Positions 6,501 to 7,612 of a DNA stretch of 7,612 nucleotides are shown one piece after another. The notes beneath the pieces are model-generated. The model saw only the letters and a list, made by a program, of their open reading frames with translations, was not told the origin of the DNA and made no database searches. The stretch is taken from positions 1 through 7,612 of the forward strand of contig VYDC01000253.1 of the NCBI GenBank assembly GCA_009843585.1, read 5' to 3'. A program made the translations under genes and the position numbers. Origin of the DNA: Chloroflexota bacterium. Its GTDB lineage: Bacteria; Chloroflexota; Dehalococcoidia; UBA2979. Position 1 is the stretch's first letter. Each line of letters opens with the position of its first letter.

Positions 6501-7612
6501 ACCGACGCCTCGCCGCGCTCATCGGTCGTGGCGGAGAGCACCCCGATCTCCGTGTCATGCGGCACCCCCTCGCGGTAGTCGCGCGCGAGGATCCGCACGG
6601 TGATCGGCCGGTGCGGCGCGGCGCGGCCGCCGGTGTCGACGCTGACGAGGTGGATGGCCTGGGGCCTCCCGGCCGCCGCGACGTACGAGTCGGTCCTGAT
6701 GCCCGCGTACCACGTGGCCGGGTGGACGGTGACCTCCGTGCTGCTCGCCACGGCCTGCGCGTTCCGGTCCGTGACCGTCGCGCTGATCGTGAAGCGGTGC
6801 GTGCCCTCGCCGGGCTCGAGGGCGGCGGGCGCGTGGAACCGCGCGAGCCCCGAGCCGTCGGTCTGCGCGGTGCCGCTGGCGCGGAGCGGCCGCCCCTCGC
6901 CCCGGTCGTACCGCGAGAACGAGTAGCCCTCGTAGCCCTCGGCCAGGAAGCGCGTCGGCGAGGCCAGCGCCGCCCACGAGACGGCCGCGTCGGCGACGGG
7001 GGGGCCGAAGTAGAAGCGAGCCCGCGCCTCGACGGGGATCTGCTCGCCCGCGACGACATCCGTGCGCGAGGCCTCGGCCTCGACCGCGAACTCGGGCACG
7101 CGGAACTCCGCGACCGTGAAGGTCGTCGCGGCGATCTGCCCGCGCCGGCCACCGGGGATGCGGATCCGGTACGTCCCGGGCGCCGCATCCGCCGGCAGGA
7201 CGAGCTCGCCGGCGAACGCTCCGAGCTCGTCGGCCTGCGCGGTCACGTCCGGGGGAGCGTGGGACGGGCCGCGGACCTCCAGGCTCAACGCCCGGCCGGG
7301 ACCGGGGAGGGAGTAGGCGGCGTCGTCCTCGGCGCGCACGACGCCCCCGTAGTGGACGGTCTCGCCGGGGCGGTAGATCGGCCGGTCGGTGTAGAGATGG
7401 CCGTGCAGCTCCGGGAGGGACTCGGAGACAGGCACGCCGGGCGCGTGCAGGGATCTGTCGCCGTCCCACCAGGTCACCGCCACGCCGGTGCGCCCGCCCT
7501 CGACGATCCGGACGAGGTAGTCCGGGTAGGAAACGCGGTCCGGTCCGCTCGCCGCGGCGATGGGGAAGCGCGCGAGGCCGTCCGCGTCGGTGGTCGCCCG
7601 CTCGGGCGGGCC
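3536..7612 (-). CDS. Alpha-2-macroglobulin family protein, thioester-less, N-terminus cut by window edge
   Basis: 1358 residues visible; the frame is open to the right edge and the stop TAG is at 3536-3538. Bacterial A2Ms are large envelope or secreted proteins thought to trap attacking proteases. Numbering from the edge, the order is: the end of a macroglobulin domain (TDADGLARF, 8-16); the MG2 hallmark YTDRPIYRPGETV (74-86); further MG beta-domains to about 410; the bait-region-type domain (about 416-513, VADRDRYEVGD to VGYVNLPV); an acidic Pro-rich linker that should be the bait (about 589-635); the A2M domain with DFRHTALW (637-644) and LPDNATTW (662-669); the helical thioester-type domain (about 830-1115); and the C-terminal MG10-like domain with VEDFLPAGLE, LRDDR and YARATTPGDF. 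The Cys-x-Glu-Gln thioester is missing: HHFSPSDGES stands at 844-853. The only cysteines are C902 and C905. The ORF has an internal GTG at 7483, which lies mid-domain and is not the true start. The penicillin-binding protein 1C often paired with bacterial A2M is not in the window. Confidence 0.93.
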   Translation of the reverse strand, partial: GPPERATTDADGLARFPIAAASGPDRVSYPDYLVRIVEGGRTGVAVTWWDGDRSLHAPGVPVSESLPELHGHLYTDRPIYRPGETVHYGGVVRAEDDAAYSLPGPGRALSLEVRGPSHAPPDVTAQADELGAFAGELVLPADAAPGTYRIRIPGGRRGQIAATTFTVAEFRVPEFAVEAEASRTDVVAGEQIPVEARARFYFGPPVADAAVSWAALASPTRFLAEGYEGYSFSRYDRGEGRPLRASGTAQTDGSGLARFHAPAALEPGEGTHRFTISATVTDRNAQAVASSTEVTVHPATWYAGIRTDSYVAAAGRPQAIHLVSVDTGGRAAPHRPITVRILARDYREGVPHDTEIGVLSATTDERGEASVAYTPLATGEYRLVAESVDGQGRVARAERYLWVSGRDHASWRPRDDNLIELVADRDRYEVGDVAEVLVPAPFAGATGLVTIERGRVLESEVRRFETNSEVLHIPIDAGHVPNVYVGVLLYLPPRGENPRPEFRVGYVNLPVSTAAVELDVRVEPERDRAAPGETVRYEVEVTDSEGRGTEAEVSVAIVDEAVLALAADLGPDGLGAFWYERALGVRTASSLAPRSRDAPRHDDGLYDGDAMDDAGPPEGDRHPPPAGAAPGPHLRSDFRHTALWIGRLSTGPDGKASFELALPDNATTWRARARAVGPGTRVGEGESELLVSQPLLVRPALPRFLRVGDELMLRTLVHNRTAEVRDVTVAIEAEGVVLDRDAALTRRVEPGRSALFAWPARALDEGTATVRFLATASGGAADAAELLIPVHLDVTPETVATGGVVEETPAVEALYLPDYAITDRGSLELSVEASLIGALDAELHHFSPSDGESIVEIASRIVATVAVERAGAGALTEARATQLETDIETLVGLQRGGGWAWCRGCTRTDMWVTGWVLFALGEARGAGYAIPRYVYDRAGGLITGFVERETDIERPGNPDQHAFLLYALASVAAGGSDAAAVAGEQAPLLQGLLDEHRASLTSWGRAYLLLGLLAGGHEAGHEAVRILINDLSAAAIASANGNHWEDERIAGSMHNGSVRATALVLRALAGVDPGHPLIDETIRWLVTARSGGRWGTSVERAEGMASLSAVAALTGETRGAYDYRVLLNTRLLLSGRFDVPQRDYAEAVAVPLDELPPGEVSRVHLEREAGGEGRMYYGLNLRYVTPSRHIGALNRGFAVSHRYTLLDDPGRVITSASPGDIVRVTVTVVASADRLFARVEDFLPAGLEPIDPELAVVSARVRQQLDEDQRQARLAGAPSDFAPWYRWYYSPWDQVHLRDDRVVLLADRLPRGVHEYVYYARATTPGDFFVAPARAQEAYFPEVFGRSDSSRFSVVADE

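Overview
The window is about 70-75% GC, apart from one distinctly poorer patch. All five genes I can support lie on the minus strand, so they are read from high to low coordinates. The gene set is an alpha-2-macroglobulin-like giant, a Doc toxin with a small ribbon-helix-helix-like antitoxin, a tandem-Cache protein and a branched-chain-amino-acid-type binding lipoprotein. This suggests a high-GC bacterium such as a member of Chloroflexota (Dehalococcoidia-like) or a deep actinobacterial lineage. That placement rests on gene style only and is not proven.

Right part (3536-7612): most of a very large secreted alpha-2-macroglobulin (A2M) family protein. Its reading frame is open to the right edge, so the N-terminus with its signal peptide and first domains is missing. 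The C-terminus is complete. The A2M layout is clear, but the thioester Cys-x-Glu-Gln motif is absent. The only two cysteines seen form a CxxC pair in the helical thioester-type domain.

Middle (2694-3372): a compact toxin-antitoxin operon. A TTGACA/GACAAT promoter with a palindrome over its -35 box drives a 75-residue antitoxin, which overlaps a Doc-type Fic-fold toxin by 4 bases. This block is visibly lower in GC than its neighbours, which fits acquisition by transfer.

Between the toxin and the next gene lies about 575 bp without a convincing gene. It carries a few GC-rich inverted repeats of doubtful significance.

Left part (1-2118): a probable two-gene operon for ligand capture outside the cell. 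The upstream gene encodes a membrane-anchored or secreted protein with two tandem, mutually homologous Cache domains and no signalling output domain. After 43 bp comes a lipoprotein of the type-1 periplasmic-binding fold, cut by the left edge a few residues before its expected C-terminus. Both products face the outside of the membrane and both are small-molecule-binding folds, so a joint role in sensing or uptake is plausible.
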